A DNA stretch of 64,000 nt from assembly GCA_035714085.1 (NCBI GenBank), contig DASTMP010000476.1, positions 1 through 64,000 of the forward strand. Reading direction: 5' to 3'. A model generated the notes under the pieces. That model did not search any database. It was not told the DNA's origin and saw only the letters and a list, made by a program, of their open reading frames with translations. This stretch comes from JAJVID01 sp035714085 (GTDB lineage: Bacteria > Acidobacteriota > Blastocatellia > RBC074). Position 1 is the first letter of the stretch. Each line of letters starts with the position of its first letter. Below, piece after piece: positions 45,662-54,681 of this stretch. A program made the translations under genes and the position numbers.

Positions 45662-48073
45662 ATGACAGAAGAGCAGGACATTCCTGACCAGCCCGCCATC
45701 GATCGCGAGCAATTGATTGCCAATGCGGTGGCCGCATACCACGACATGCTGCTCCGGGGAGAGGCGATTGATCCGGACGCGTACTGCCGCGACTATCCCG
45801 AGCTCGATCCTGAACTGCGCGCGCAGCTTTTGGCGCTCGACGAGATTGACGCGGCGTTAGAACAGAGTGAGGCTACTCGCGGCGCTATGGCCCCGGAACT
45901 GCCTGAGCGTCTTTCGGGACACAAAATATTAGGCGTGATCGGCGCGGGCGGAATGGGCCGCGTCCTTCTCGCGTTCGACGAGAAGCTCGGCAGAAAGGTC
46001 GCGGTGAAGACGCTCAGCCCGCGCTACGCCGGCGTCCCCAAACTGCGAGAGAGATTCATGCGCGAAGCGCGCGCGCTGGCGCGCCTGGATCACCCGAACA
46101 TCGTTCGCATATACAACCTCGGAGACGCCGGCGAGGAGCCGCATTTTGTTATGGAGCACATCGAAGGCGCTTCGTTGACCGAGGCGGCGCGCCGGTTGGC
46201 TCTGAATCAGAAGATTGACTTGATGCTTAAGGTCGTCCTGACGGTGGATTTCCTGCACCGGCGCCGGATGATCCACCGTGATCTGAAGCCAGGCAATATT
46301 CTTGTCGGCCCTGACCTCGAGCCGAAAGTGTTGGATTTCGGCCTCGCGGCTCAGTTCGACGATGTGGGAGAGCGACTCACACAGGCTGGCGAGATCATGG
46401 GAACGCCAGACTACTTCTCACCGGAACAGGCGCAGGCTGCGGCGCCTCTGGACGCGCGAAGCGACATTTTCTCTCTCGGGGCCATTCTCTATGAACTGAT
46501 TACGGGAGCGCCGCCCTTTCGCGGCGAAAGCGCGCGCGATCGGATTCGCTCGATCTGTGAAAACGATCCTGAGCCGCCCAGGAGAATCAACCCCGCCATC
46601 CCGGGCGAGCTTCAGAACATCTGCTTGAAAGCTCTGGAGAAAGACCCCGGGCATCGATACCAATCCGTGCGCGAGATGGCCGACGATCTGGCGCGGATGC
46701 TCGCCGGCGAGCCGGTCCTGGCGCTGCCTTCGACATACGCCCGGATGATTGCGGGCAAGGTAGAACAACACGTTCGCGAGCTAGGCGGCTGGCGACAAGA
46801 TCGCATACTCTCAGAGCAGGAGTTCGACTCGTTCAGGAAACTGTATGACCGGCTGATAGACCGGGAGGACGCCTGGATTATGGAGGTCCGGCGACTGTCG
46901 CTCTCTCAGGTCAGCCTCTATCTAGGCGGATGGCTGCTCGTCACAGGCGCCGCTCTGATGGCGTTGTTTCGATACTTCGGCTTGTCAGGAGGGGCGGCCG
47001 TGGCCGTCGTCTCCGTCGCGACTGCTTCCGCCTGTTATTCAGGCGTCAGAGTGTGGAGGCGGGGACGACAGAGAATCGGGATCGCGTTCCTGCTGGCCTT
47101 CTGTTTGTCGCTGCCCATTTTGCTGATCATCGCGATGAACGAGTGGGGACTCTTCTCAACGCTCACGAAGGGGCGTAAAGACCTCGAACTTTTTCACTTG
47201 TTCCCCGGCTTCAAGCGGACGACCAACGCTCAATTATGGTGGGCGATTCTCTTATCGCTCCCGGCTTACCTGTGGCTCCGGCGCTTCACCAGCTCTTCAG
47301 TCTTCTCGCTGGTGATTGCGGTCATGGCGGCGCTGCTGGGGCTGATTACGCTGCTGCGAATGGGGCTGATCGAATGGCTCGGCGCTGACCCGGGCAAGGT
47401 CTATTTTTACCTCCTACCCATCGCCATTTTCTTCTTCGCGGCGGGACTCATCATAGAGCGATCAGGCCATCCATCGGATTCGCGTTACTTCTATCCCCTC
47501 GCCGTCGGTTTCACGCTCATAGCGCTGAGCGGCGTCGCGGCGTTTCATCAACCTTACGCCGAATGGCTGAAGTCTGTGGCGCCTGTGACGCGGGCGCAGG
47601 CCGAGTACCTGTTCATCATTAATGCTCTGATCTACCTGGCGCTGCAATACGCCTGCGAGCGGGTCTCGTCGCCTCAGACGAGATGGGTCGCCAAGTCATT
47701 CCGCTTTTTCATTCCCGGACATGTGATGACGCCGCTCCTGATGCTCGGGCTGACGGCTTCCAACCTTTGGGAGCAATCGCCCGCGGACAGTAGCCTCAGG
47801 CTTGAAGCCCGCCTCTTCGAAGTCTTCCTGCCGTTCGTCGCCTGCCTCTTCGTCTTCGGCAGCGTGGCCAAGCAGATGAAGAACTTCTTCGTGACCGGCC
47901 TGCTGTTTCTGGGAATCGGGGTTGTGCGTCTGCAACAGGACCTTTTCAGGGATCGCGCCGCCTGGCCTCTCGCGCTGCTTGTGACCGGCTTCTCGTTGAT
48001 GCTGGCCGCGGCGAATCTCGACCCTATTAAGAAGGCTGCCCGCCGAGTCGCAAAAAAATTTTCGCGCAGGTGA
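45662..48073 (+). CDS. Ser/Thr protein kinase with polytopic membrane domain
   Basis: 803 residues. Residues 1-75 are a helical leader common in such kinases (YHDMLLRGEAIDPDAYCRDY). The kinase domain (about 82-350) is complete: GVIGAGGMGRVLLA (P-loop), VAVKTLSP (Lys), HRDLKPGN (catalytic Asp), DFGLA, GTPDYFSPEQ and a DARSDIFSLG block. From about residue 415 there are about ten hydrophobic segments, so the kinase is cytoplasmic and tethered by a large membrane domain with short loops. It directly follows the ECF sigma gene and probably controls it or shares its signal. The next gene starts downstream. Confidence 0.9.
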   Translation: MTEEQDIPDQPAIDREQLIANAVAAYHDMLLRGEAIDPDAYCRDYPELDPELRAQLLALDEIDAALEQSEATRGAMAPELPERLSGHKILGVIGAGGMGRVLLAFDEKLGRKVAVKTLSPRYAGVPKLRERFMREARALARLDHPNIVRIYNLGDAGEEPHFVMEHIEGASLTEAARRLALNQKIDLMLKVVLTVDFLHRRRMIHRDLKPGNILVGPDLEPKVLDFGLAAQFDDVGERLTQAGEIMGTPDYFSPEQAQAAAPLDARSDIFSLGAILYELITGAPPFRGESARDRIRSICENDPEPPRRINPAIPGELQNICLKALEKDPGHRYQSVREMADDLARMLAGEPVLALPSTYARMIAGKVEQHVRELGGWRQDRILSEQEFDSFRKLYDRLIDREDAWIMEVRRLSLSQVSLYLGGWLLVTGAALMALFRYFGLSGGAAVAVVSVATASACYSGVRVWRRGRQRIGIAFLLAFCLSLPILLIIAMNEWGLFSTLTKGRKDLELFHLFPGFKRTTNAQLWWAILLSLPAYLWLRRFTSSSVFSLVIAVMAALLGLITLLRMGLIEWLGADPGKVYFYLLPIAIFFFAAGLIIERSGHPSDSRYFYPLAVGFTLIALSGVAAFHQPYAEWLKSVAPVTRAQAEYLFIINALIYLALQYACERVSSPQTRWVAKSFRFFIPGHVMTPLLMLGLTASNLWEQSPADSSLRLEARLFEVFLPFVACLFVFGSVAKQMKNFFVTGLLFLGIGVVRLQQDLFRDRAAWPLALLVTGFSLMLAAANLDPIKKAARRVAKKFSRR

Positions 48074-48153
48074 AATTCCAGGCTCAAAAAGTCGCTATCC
48101 GATGTAGGTCGCTTCTTAAAAAGGTTCGAGCGACCGGAAAGGATAAGACTGAC

Positions 48154-48717
48154 ATGCGGAACATCTTGAAAATCTTTATTGGCTTTGGGGTTGCATTGGC
48201 GCTGACCGCCTGCGCGCCCTCGTTGCATCCGTTCTTTACCGACAAGGACATCGTTTTTAATGAATCGTTGCTTGGCGTGTGGATAGACGACTCCGGTGGG
48301 ACATGTAAGTTCACCCAATCGGGCGATAACTATTACGAATTACTGGTTTTGGACGAGGAACCGGTGCGGTTCGAGGCGCGGCTGATCGAGCTTGGCGGCG
48401 TAAAGTTTCTCGACCTCCATCCGAAGCCTCTGGGCAAGGACATTAGCCTTTACCCGGAAAACTTTGTGCCGGCGCATACCCTCGCGCGAGTGGAGATCGG
48501 CAAGGACTCGATCTCCATTGCGATGATGGATGGCGATTGGCTCAACCGGTTGAGTGATCAAAACCAGCTTGATCTGGCCCACGAACGCATCAACGATGAA
48601 ATGATTGCGCTGACAGCGCCGACGCGGGAGTTGCAAGCTTTTGCGCTGAAAAATGCCGATAACAAAGATGCGTTCGGCGAGGCGACTGTTCTTCATCGCT
48701 TCCACCCATACAAATGA
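48154..48717 (+). CDS. Putative lipoprotein of unknown function
   Basis: 187 residues from the ATG at 48154, chosen because it gives a clean lipoprotein signal (MRNILKIFIGFGVALALTAC, lipobox LTAC) after an AAAGGA site. The frame is open upstream to 48070, overlapping the kinase stop, but that extension is not signal-like. The mature part (SLHPFFTDKDIVFNESLLGVW) resembles small secreted proteins with a lipocalin-like beginning. It may be an accessory of the kinase operon. Confidence 0.65.
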   Translation: MRNILKIFIGFGVALALTACAPSLHPFFTDKDIVFNESLLGVWIDDSGGTCKFTQSGDNYYELLVLDEEPVRFEARLIELGGVKFLDLHPKPLGKDISLYPENFVPAHTLARVEIGKDSISIAMMDGDWLNRLSDQNQLDLAHERINDEMIALTAPTRELQAFALKNADNKDAFGEATVLHRFHPYK

Positions 48718-48766
48718 TGGCCGTTGAAATTATTGACGTTCAGGCAATGAAGTTTACAGCAGGGTT

Positions 48767-48935
48767 ATTGCGGCTCCTGCCGCTCGATGTGCGGAAAGTC
48801 TCGGACTTGCCGGGAAATGAGGCGCAAAGATTTCGGCCTGCGCCCGCGCTGCAGGGGCATAGCCCCGATTTGTTTAAAGTAGCGACTCGCGTAAGGCCAC
48901 AGGCCTTCCGCACATCGGGCGGCCGGAGCCGCAAT
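48767..48935. repeat. Imperfect 32-bp inverted repeat (gcggctcc class)
   Basis: Arms 48767-48798 (attgcggctcctgccgctcg...) and 48904-48935 pair with three mismatches. The 105-base interior has its own small hairpin (caggggcatagccccg). Reading frames across it are repeat-derived and I do not call a gene. Confidence 0.9.
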
Positions 48936-48970
48936 GAATCGCAGCGCGCGGGCTCCTGGCGCCGCCGAAG

Positions 48971-48999
48971 TTTCACCCGAACCCGGATCTATATATAAT
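48971..48999 (+). promoter_or_regulatory. Putative sigma-70-type promoter of the metal-handling genes
   Basis: TTTCAC (48971-48976), a 17-bp spacer and a perfect TATAAT (48994-48999). A transcript would begin about 49006, only a few bases before the ATG at 49009, so the mRNA may be leaderless or nearly so. No Shine-Dalgarno precedes that ATG, which fits. Confidence 0.55.
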
Positions 49000-49008
49000 G
49001 GCCGCGTC

Positions 49009-49422
49009 ATGCGTATCGCGAAGCACATATATGCCCTGTTGGTATTGGTTCTCAGCCTGGGACTAATGTGTTCGCAGGTGTGCAACGTCATTTGCGCTTT
49101 CTCTAATTGTTCGGCGTCGGCTACGGGAATGCGCGCGACGACCGTTGAACATAGCGGTCACTGCCACCAGGGGCGGCCATCATCTCAAAAGGATCAACCG
49201 TCAGAAGGCCAACACGAATGTCCGGCGCATGGTTCGGCGGTCTCGATTCTGCCGTCTGAGACGATCTCGACAGTCGTTTCGCATTACGTCTGGCAGACTG
49301 CGGCGGCTGAGCATGTTTCTTCGCTCAACGTTCTGTTCGATCTCGCTGGAAGCGTGGCTGATCGCGGCGGGCGTTTCAGATCGCCGCCGCGGATACCGCT
49401 GTTCGCAATCCTCCGCATTTAA
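49009..49422 (+). CDS. Small secreted Cys/His-rich protein, probable metal handling
   Basis: 137 residues. Signal-like start (MRIAKHIYALLVLVLSLGLM) followed by CSQVCNVICAFSNC, then a His/Cys segment EHSGHCHQGRPSSQKDQ and GQHECPAHGS. This composition fits binding of copper or another soft metal outside the cytoplasm. The ATG at 49009 is chosen because the earlier in-frame ATG lies in repeat-derived sequence. It precedes a TolC-like channel, a multicopper oxidase and a cytochrome c on the same strand. I do not recognise a named family. Confidence 0.55.
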   Translation: MRIAKHIYALLVLVLSLGLMCSQVCNVICAFSNCSASATGMRATTVEHSGHCHQGRPSSQKDQPSEGQHECPAHGSAVSILPSETISTVVSHYVWQTAAAEHVSSLNVLFDLAGSVADRGGRFRSPPRIPLFAILRI

Positions 49423-49527
49423 TCCCACGTTCAATTCTCGCCTTGCGGGCGAATGGTGTTGTGCGCCCTTCGCCGACCGATTTTTTTGGCGCCTTCAGTA
49501 AATCGTGAAATTGGTAAAGAAGAGGTT

Positions 49528-49645
49528 TTTTCCATTTGTCAGTTGAGATATGTCATCGCCGATAAATTGTTCAATGTTCATTGGGCATTGATCGTCTGAT
49601 ATGCGGGCAATGGCAAATAACAAATCTCAACTGACAAATGGAAAA
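49528..49645. repeat. Inverted repeat with perfect 22-bp arms, AT-rich
   Basis: Arms 49528-49549 (ttttccatttgtcagttgag...) and 49624-49645 are exact complements. The 74-base interior includes gggcaatggcaaata and an approximate partner. It lies in the 323-bp spacer between the small Cys/His protein and the TolC-like gene; the rest of the spacer shows nothing else. Confidence 0.93.
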
Positions 49646-49745
49646 TTGAACTCCTCATACATTTCGCGATCTACTGACCGTACCAATTTCTGACCCGCAC
49701 ACGCAATTGTTAACCGATCTAAGAGACAACTGGGAGGATCGAGCC

Positions 49746-51137
49746 ATGACCAATGGCAAACTGCGAGTTGGGCGATTTCTTGGCGCCCGCGCGATTCGCA
49801 AGGACGCGGTCATATTTACTTTATGCGCTTTTCTGGTAGTTGCGCCGGCGTCACAACGATTAATCATCGCATCGCCGCCGCAAACGGAGCCGGCGCTGCG
49901 GCTGGAAGACCTCGAGCGGATGGCTTTGCAGAATAACCCGACGGTCGCGCAGGCCGAGGCCGCCATTCGCGCCGCCGAAGGCCGCCGCGTACAGGCCGGA
50001 CTTATGCCCAATCCGATCATCGGCTATTTGGGCGAAGAATTAAACACGCGCGCATTCGACCAGAAGAGCGAGCATTACATCTTCGCCGAGCAGGAGGTTC
50101 CGCTCGGCGGCAAACTTAAAAAGAGCCGCAACGTCTTTGCCCAGGAGAGAGCGCAGGCCCAGGCGGACGCCGCCGCGCAAAAGCAGCGCGTTCTGAATGC
50201 GGTGAGGGCGCTTTATTACGAGGCTCTCGGCGCGCAGCGACTCGTCGAGACGCGCGGCGAACTCGCCAAACTGGCGAGTGAAGCCGTCGATGTGACGGGC
50301 GAATTGTTCAATACGGGCGCGGCGGATCTGCCTGACGCGCTCCAAATCCAGGTCGAGGCGCGGCGCGCCAGGCTCGATCTGGTCATGGCCGAGAACGAGC
50401 GCGAACAAATCTGGCGCCAGATTGCGGCCGTCGTCGGGGATCCTTTTCTTAAGCCGGCGCGGCTCGACGGCGATCTGGAACAAGGGTTGCCCGAACTCGA
50501 ACTTGATCAACTGGTGGACGCGCTGCTGCGCGCAAGCCCGGAATTGAAACGCGCGCAGGCTGGCATTGAAAGAGCAAGGGCCTCGCTCACTCGCGCCAGG
50601 GCCGAGCCGACGCCCAACCTCTTCCTGCGCGGCGGAATGGGCTACAGCACAGAGTTGCTCGAAACGTTCCCTCCGCAACCCGCCGGGCGTAGGTCGGGAC
50701 CGGAGGCGTTTGCGGAGGTCGGCGTGCGTATCCCTCTGTTCAACCGCAATCAGGGCGCAATCGCTCAGGCTGCCGCCGAACTCGACTTCGCCGAGCGTGA
50801 AGCGCGGCGCGTGGAGTTGGTGTTGCGCGCGCGGACGGCGTCGACGTTTCGAGCCTACCAAAACGCCTTGAGCGTCGCGACGGAGTACCGGGGACAGATT
50901 GTTCCCCGCGCGCGGCAGGCTTACGAGTTATACCTGGCGAGTTTTAAACAGATGGCTGCGGCCTATCCACAGGCTCTGATCGCGCAGCGCACGTTCTTCC
51001 AGACTCAGACTGAATACGTCCGCGCGCTTGTGGACGTCTGGCGGAACGCCATACAACTCCAGGGCTTCATGCTCACCGGTGCGCTCGACGCGCCGGGCGG
51101 AATGCCAGGGGATCGAGGATCGAGGATAGAGGATTGA
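49746..51137 (+). CDS. TolC-family outer-membrane efflux channel (CusC/CzcC-like)
   Basis: 463 residues from the ATG at 49746, with GGGAGG upstream and a signal-like stretch DAVIFTLCAFLVVAPASQR. The mature protein has the long helical pairs of outer-membrane factors: LRLEDLERMALQNNPTVAQA, PNPIIGYLGEE, FAEQEVPLGGKL, FNTGAADLPDALQIQVEARR and the second-half repeat VGVRIPLFNRNQGAIAQA, typical of the CzcC/CusC branch in metal efflux. No RND pump or adaptor gene is next to it. The last ten residues (PGDRGSRIED) are encoded by the hairpin that follows. Confidence 0.85.
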   Translation: MTNGKLRVGRFLGARAIRKDAVIFTLCAFLVVAPASQRLIIASPPQTEPALRLEDLERMALQNNPTVAQAEAAIRAAEGRRVQAGLMPNPIIGYLGEELNTRAFDQKSEHYIFAEQEVPLGGKLKKSRNVFAQERAQAQADAAAQKQRVLNAVRALYYEALGAQRLVETRGELAKLASEAVDVTGELFNTGAADLPDALQIQVEARRARLDLVMAENEREQIWRQIAAVVGDPFLKPARLDGDLEQGLPELELDQLVDALLRASPELKRAQAGIERARASLTRARAEPTPNLFLRGGMGYSTELLETFPPQPAGRRSGPEAFAEVGVRIPLFNRNQGAIAQAAAELDFAEREARRVELVLRARTASTFRAYQNALSVATEYRGQIVPRARQAYELYLASFKQMAAAYPQALIAQRTFFQTQTEYVRALVDVWRNAIQLQGFMLTGALDAPGGMPGDRGSRIED

Positions 51138-51186
51138 AGATCGCGTCATCGCGCCTAAGGCCATCCTCGGTCTTCGATCCTCTATC
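51111..51186. repeat. Imperfect hairpin (gatcgagg/cctcgatc class)
   Basis: The left arm is gatcgaggatcgaggatag (from 51111); the right arm is atcctcggtcttcgatcctc (to about 51186). The TolC-like stop codon lies in the left arm. A Shine-Dalgarno for the oxidase gene follows the right arm. Confidence 0.8.
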
Positions 51187-51209
51187 TTCTTGAAGGAAGA
51201 GGTTTTGAA

Positions 51210-52820
51210 ATGAGTAACGAAATGAATTGGATGAGACGCAAGTTTTTGCGAGTATCCTCATTCTTCGGGCTATTCAGCGCAGGCTTCCTGCTCAGCGACG
51301 CCGCTTCGGCCCAACACGAACAACATCAGGCTCCGAAGCCGGACAAGAAGGACGGCAAGACCGCAGCCCCTGAGCATGATCATCGGAAGGCGCCGGAGCA
51401 GGCTAAACTATCGCCGGGCGGAAACGCGCCGGTAATTACGCCCGATCTGCCGAAGCTGGAATACATACTGGACAACGGCGTGAAGGTCTTCAATCTGACC
51501 GCCGAAGTGGTCGAATGCGAACTCATGCCCAAGACGCATATGGGGCCGGCGCGCAAGATGAACGCCTGGGGTTATAACGGCGTCGTTCCGGGGCCGATGA
51601 TCGAGGTCAACGAAGGCGACCGCCTGCGCGTCGTTTTCACCAACAAGTTGCCCGAACCGACGACCGTTCACTGGCATGGGCTGGAGATCCCGATCGAGAT
51701 GGACGGCACTCCGTACATCAGCCAGCCGATGGTCGAGCCGGGCGGCGTATTCGTTTACGAGTTCACAGTCAATCAGAACGGCACGTTCTTCTATCACTCG
51801 CACGGCGCGATGCAGGAGATGATGGGGATGATCGGACTGTTCGTCATCCATCCCAAACTCCCGCACATTCCGCGCGTGGATAAAGACTTTGCGTTCGTGT
51901 TGCAGGAGTGGGCGATCCTTCCTAACAACAACACTCCGAACACGATGGCGATGGAATTCAACTGGCTGACGATGAATGGCAAGGCGGCGCCGGCGACAAC
52001 GCCGTTAATCATCAAACAGGGCGAGCGCGTGCGCATTCGCCTCGTCAACCTCGGCATGGATCATCACCCGATACACCTGCACGGCGCCCAGTTTTACGTC
52101 ACCGGCACGGAAGGCGGGCGCATTCCCGAATCGGCCTGGTATCCGGGCAATACTGTTCTCGTCGGCGTGGCGCAGGCGCGCGATATTGAATTCGAAGCGA
52201 AGTATATCGGCGATTGGATGCTGCATTGCCATTTGCCGCACCACATGATGAACCAGATGGTTTCGATGGTCGGCCCGATGATGATGTCGCACGGCGCCGG
52301 ATCGCAAACGGGCAAAGGCATGCAAGAAGGCATGGGAGTGGTACGGCGTGGGCACGCTTTGAGCGAAGAACTCGGCCCCGGATTCGGGCGGGGAATGGGG
52401 ATGACCACGCAGGAGAAGAACGTCTCCAATATAGTCGGCGCTGTCAGCGAGCCGATCTCAGCGCAAACGGGCGCGCTTTACTCCTGCTTGATGCATCCGG
52501 AGGTCGTCTCTAACAAGCCCGGCAATTGCCCGAAGTGCGGAATGGCGCTGGTCAAGAAACAATCATCGGGCGTCGCGCTGACCGAAGCCGAAAAGAAGAG
52601 TGCGCCCGGCTACCCGCAGGACATGATGATGATCGTGGACGATGATGTGGTGAGGCCAGAAACCTACGGGTTGGCGCCGGGCTGGACGGCCTCGATGATG
52701 GGCATGATGACGCTCGTGCGCGTGTTACCGGAAGACAAATACAACGACATCATGGCGCGCGTCAAAGCGGGCAAGACCGAGAAGCCGCAGTCAGCGCCTG
52801 AACATAAACATAGTGGGTGA
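51210..52820 (+). CDS. Tat-exported multicopper oxidase with C-terminal heavy-metal-binding domain
   Basis: 536 residues. A twin-arginine signal (RRKFLRVSSFFGLFSAGF) indicates folded export. The copper ligands are complete: VHWHG, FYHSHG, HPIHLHG and WMLHCHLPHHMMNQM (T1 Cys-His with axial Met). Near residue 430 there is a heavy-metal-binding motif (YSCLMHPEVVSNKPGNCPKCGMAL), and N- and C-terminal stretches are His-rich. It probably oxidises Cu(I) in the periplasm for copper tolerance; other substrates are possible. Its neighbours (channel, small metal protein, cytochrome c) agree. Confidence 0.9.
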   Translation: MSNEMNWMRRKFLRVSSFFGLFSAGFLLSDAASAQHEQHQAPKPDKKDGKTAAPEHDHRKAPEQAKLSPGGNAPVITPDLPKLEYILDNGVKVFNLTAEVVECELMPKTHMGPARKMNAWGYNGVVPGPMIEVNEGDRLRVVFTNKLPEPTTVHWHGLEIPIEMDGTPYISQPMVEPGGVFVYEFTVNQNGTFFYHSHGAMQEMMGMIGLFVIHPKLPHIPRVDKDFAFVLQEWAILPNNNTPNTMAMEFNWLTMNGKAAPATTPLIIKQGERVRIRLVNLGMDHHPIHLHGAQFYVTGTEGGRIPESAWYPGNTVLVGVAQARDIEFEAKYIGDWMLHCHLPHHMMNQMVSMVGPMMMSHGAGSQTGKGMQEGMGVVRRGHALSEELGPGFGRGMGMTTQEKNVSNIVGAVSEPISAQTGALYSCLMHPEVVSNKPGNCPKCGMALVKKQSSGVALTEAEKKSAPGYPQDMMMIVDDDVVRPETYGLAPGWTASMMGMMTLVRVLPEDKYNDIMARVKAGKTEKPQSAPEHKHSG

Positions 52821-52860
52821 GGAGCCTTCAGGTCTCTACATCGACGCCCAGGAAAGAATG

Positions 52861-52942
52861 AAAATCAACCACGAAGAAACGAAGGGAACGAAGAAAAATC
52901 AGAAACAACCTTCGTGCTCTTCGTTTCTTCGTGGTTGATTTT
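52861..52942. repeat. Imperfect hairpin (ccacgaag class)
   Basis: Arms 52861-52893 (aaaatcaaccacgaagaaac...) and 52910-52942 pair over 33 bp with two mismatches. It lies between the oxidase and cytochrome genes; the cytochrome ribosome site begins just after the right arm. It matches 2410-2491 and 19635-19715. Confidence 0.95.
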
Positions 52943-52959
52943 CCGAGGAGGAGTGAAGT

Positions 52960-53625
52960 ATGAGCGCAAGAAAGATTGTAGTTCTTGTTGTCGTTCTGAC
53001 TGCGCTCGCCGGAGCCATCTCTTTCTTGATCTGGCTCAGGAATCACGGATTCAGCGCTCGTGAAAAGCCCTCATGGATCGAAACCGTTTTGGCTAGAAAC
53101 GCGCGCAAGATCGCCACGCCTGCGGGCGCAAAGGAATTGAAGAACCCGAACCCGTCTTCGGAGGCGATTATGGCTGAGGCTCGCGAGCATTTCGTCGAGC
53201 ACTGTTCCGTTTGTCACGGGGCGGCTGGGCGCGGCGACACGCTCTATGGCCGTAATCTTTACCCGAAGGTTCCCGACCTGACACAAACGGATACGCAACA
53301 ACTGACCGACGGCGAGCTTTTCTACATCATCTCGAACGGAGTGCGCTTTACGGGAATGCCGGCATTCGGAGGCGAAGACAGCCCCGAATCCATTTGGGGG
53401 CTCGTCTCCTTCATCAGACGCTTGCCCAGGCTGACCCATGAAGAGATCAATCAGTTGCAGAAGATGACTGAAGGAGGCGAGACTGAAGTGGACGAAAAAC
53501 CGGCGCCGGCTTCGAGAGCGACAGACAAAACAAAGGGAGAGCGCCCCGAACCTGACGGAGAGAAAAGGGGGAAGGAGCCGAAGCCCCATTCCCACGGACC
53601 GGGAACGAAGCCACACGGCCACTAG
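52960..53625 (+). CDS. Membrane-anchored mono-haem cytochrome c
   Basis: 221 residues with an N-terminal anchor (IVVLVVVLTALAGAISFLIWL). The haem site is HCSVCHGAAGRGD (CxxCH), and FTGMPAFGGE gives the likely axial Met, as in cytochrome c class I. The tail is charged and ends His-rich (PHSHGPGTKPHGH), which could bind metal. It has a strong Shine-Dalgarno (GAGGAGG). As the fourth gene after the copper proteins, it may accept electrons from the multicopper oxidase or serve a linked oxidase; this is inference. Confidence 0.85.
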   Translation: MSARKIVVLVVVLTALAGAISFLIWLRNHGFSAREKPSWIETVLARNARKIATPAGAKELKNPNPSSEAIMAEAREHFVEHCSVCHGAAGRGDTLYGRNLYPKVPDLTQTDTQQLTDGELFYIISNGVRFTGMPAFGGEDSPESIWGLVSFIRRLPRLTHEEINQLQKMTEGGETEVDEKPAPASRATDKTKGERPEPDGEKRGKEPKPHSHGPGTKPHGH

Positions 53626-53708
53626 ATTGGCTAGCAAACGCTTGTACAGGGCTGTGGATAGACTATAGGTCGTTCGCAGCGTCAACCGCGTCGTCAGCGT
53701 AGGAATCT

Positions 53709-54368
53709 ATGAGCGCGCTGCAATCGAAGAGCCAACCTGAGGCGGGGAGAAGACAGAGAGCCAGGAAAGCGATTCAGGTTCTGAAACGACTCTTCCCGCG
53801 AGTGAAACCGTCCCTCCATTTTTCCAATCCCTGGGAATTACTGGTGGCGGTCATGCTCTCCGCCCGATGCGCTGATAAGAAAGTCAACGAAGTGACGGAG
53901 AAGCTTTTCCGCAAATACCGGACGCTGGACGATTACCTGCGCGCCAAACCGAAGGAGTTCGAGCAGGACATCAAATCGACCGGTTTTTACAAAGAAAAAG
54001 CCAGGCGGATTCTGGCTGCCGCTCAGGCCATCAAGAAGCGATTCGGCGGTCGAGTTCCCCGCGCAATGGAAGCCTTGTTGCAACTCCCGGGCGTCGGACG
54101 GAAGACGGCGAACATCGTCCTTGGAGCCGGCTATGGCGTCGTCGAAGGCATCGCTGTGGATACGCACGTGCGTCGGTTGGCGCGCCTGTTAGGCCTGACC
54201 GATGAAACCGACCCGGACAAGATCGAACAGGACTTGATGAAACTCATTCCCGAAAGCGAATGGGTGGAGTTCTCCTATCGCCTGATTGAATACGGCCGGC
54301 AATATTGTCCCGCCCGATCACACGATCACTCTAATTGTCCGCTTAGTCGGATGCTCGATGATGCCTGA
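53709..54368 (+). CDS. nth: Endonuclease III with incomplete Fe-S motif
   Basis: DNA glycosylase/AP lyase of base-excision repair, 219 residues. The helix-hairpin-helix with the catalytic Lys is LPGVGRKTANIVLG and the catalytic Asp is in VDTHVRRLARLLGL. The usual C-terminal [4Fe-4S] ligands follow C-x6-C-x2-C-x5-C; here the end reads YCPARSHDHSNCPLSRMLDDA, giving Cys, His, Cys, Leu. So two of the four Cys are missing and a normal cluster is unlikely. Activity may remain, because some family members lack the cluster. Confidence 0.9.
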   Translation: MSALQSKSQPEAGRRQRARKAIQVLKRLFPRVKPSLHFSNPWELLVAVMLSARCADKKVNEVTEKLFRKYRTLDDYLRAKPKEFEQDIKSTGFYKEKARRILAAAQAIKKRFGGRVPRAMEALLQLPGVGRKTANIVLGAGYGVVEGIAVDTHVRRLARLLGLTDETDPDKIEQDLMKLIPESEWVEFSYRLIEYGRQYCPARSHDHSNCPLSRMLDDA

Positions 54369-54681
54369 GCCATCTGACGATCCGATTTTTGCATTTGATT
54401 CTATCGCATCGATTCTGGTAGAAAGGGGCGAACTCATTGAAGAGGACAGACCCCTCCGAGAGGCTTTCTTGAAACGGAAGCTGACATCAGCCGGCCTTAT
54501 TAGAGAGAGACGTCACGCTACGAAACAGCGCAAATCAAGAGCCGACTTTGTCGGAAGCTGGATGGCACCGCCGCAATCGGGTTTGTGGTTCCAGCGGAAA
54601 TTCTCCGGATTAAGGATTTTCTGTTATGGGAACCACATTCAACCAACGCGCGCTGACTCATTCCCTCGGTCAATTCATTGA
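54358..54681 (+). CDS. Possible small hypothetical protein between nth and aspS
   Basis: An open frame of 107 residues begins MMPEPSDDPIFAFDSIASIL at the nth stop and runs 56 bp into aspS. It is charged in the middle (FLKRKLTSAGLIRERRH). I recognise no family, there is no strong Shine-Dalgarno, and the overlap with aspS is in another frame. The 257 bp between nth and aspS hold nothing else I can name. It may be non-coding. Confidence 0.2.
   Translation: MMPEPSDDPIFAFDSIASILVERGELIEEDRPLREAFLKRKLTSAGLIRERRHATKQRKSRADFVGSWMAPPQSGLWFQRKFSGLRIFCYGNHIQPTRADSFPRSIH

Noticed and set aside
48714..48998. Small plus-strand open frame after the lipoprotein gene
   Set aside because: It runs through both arms of the inverted repeat at 48767-48935 and has no family features.
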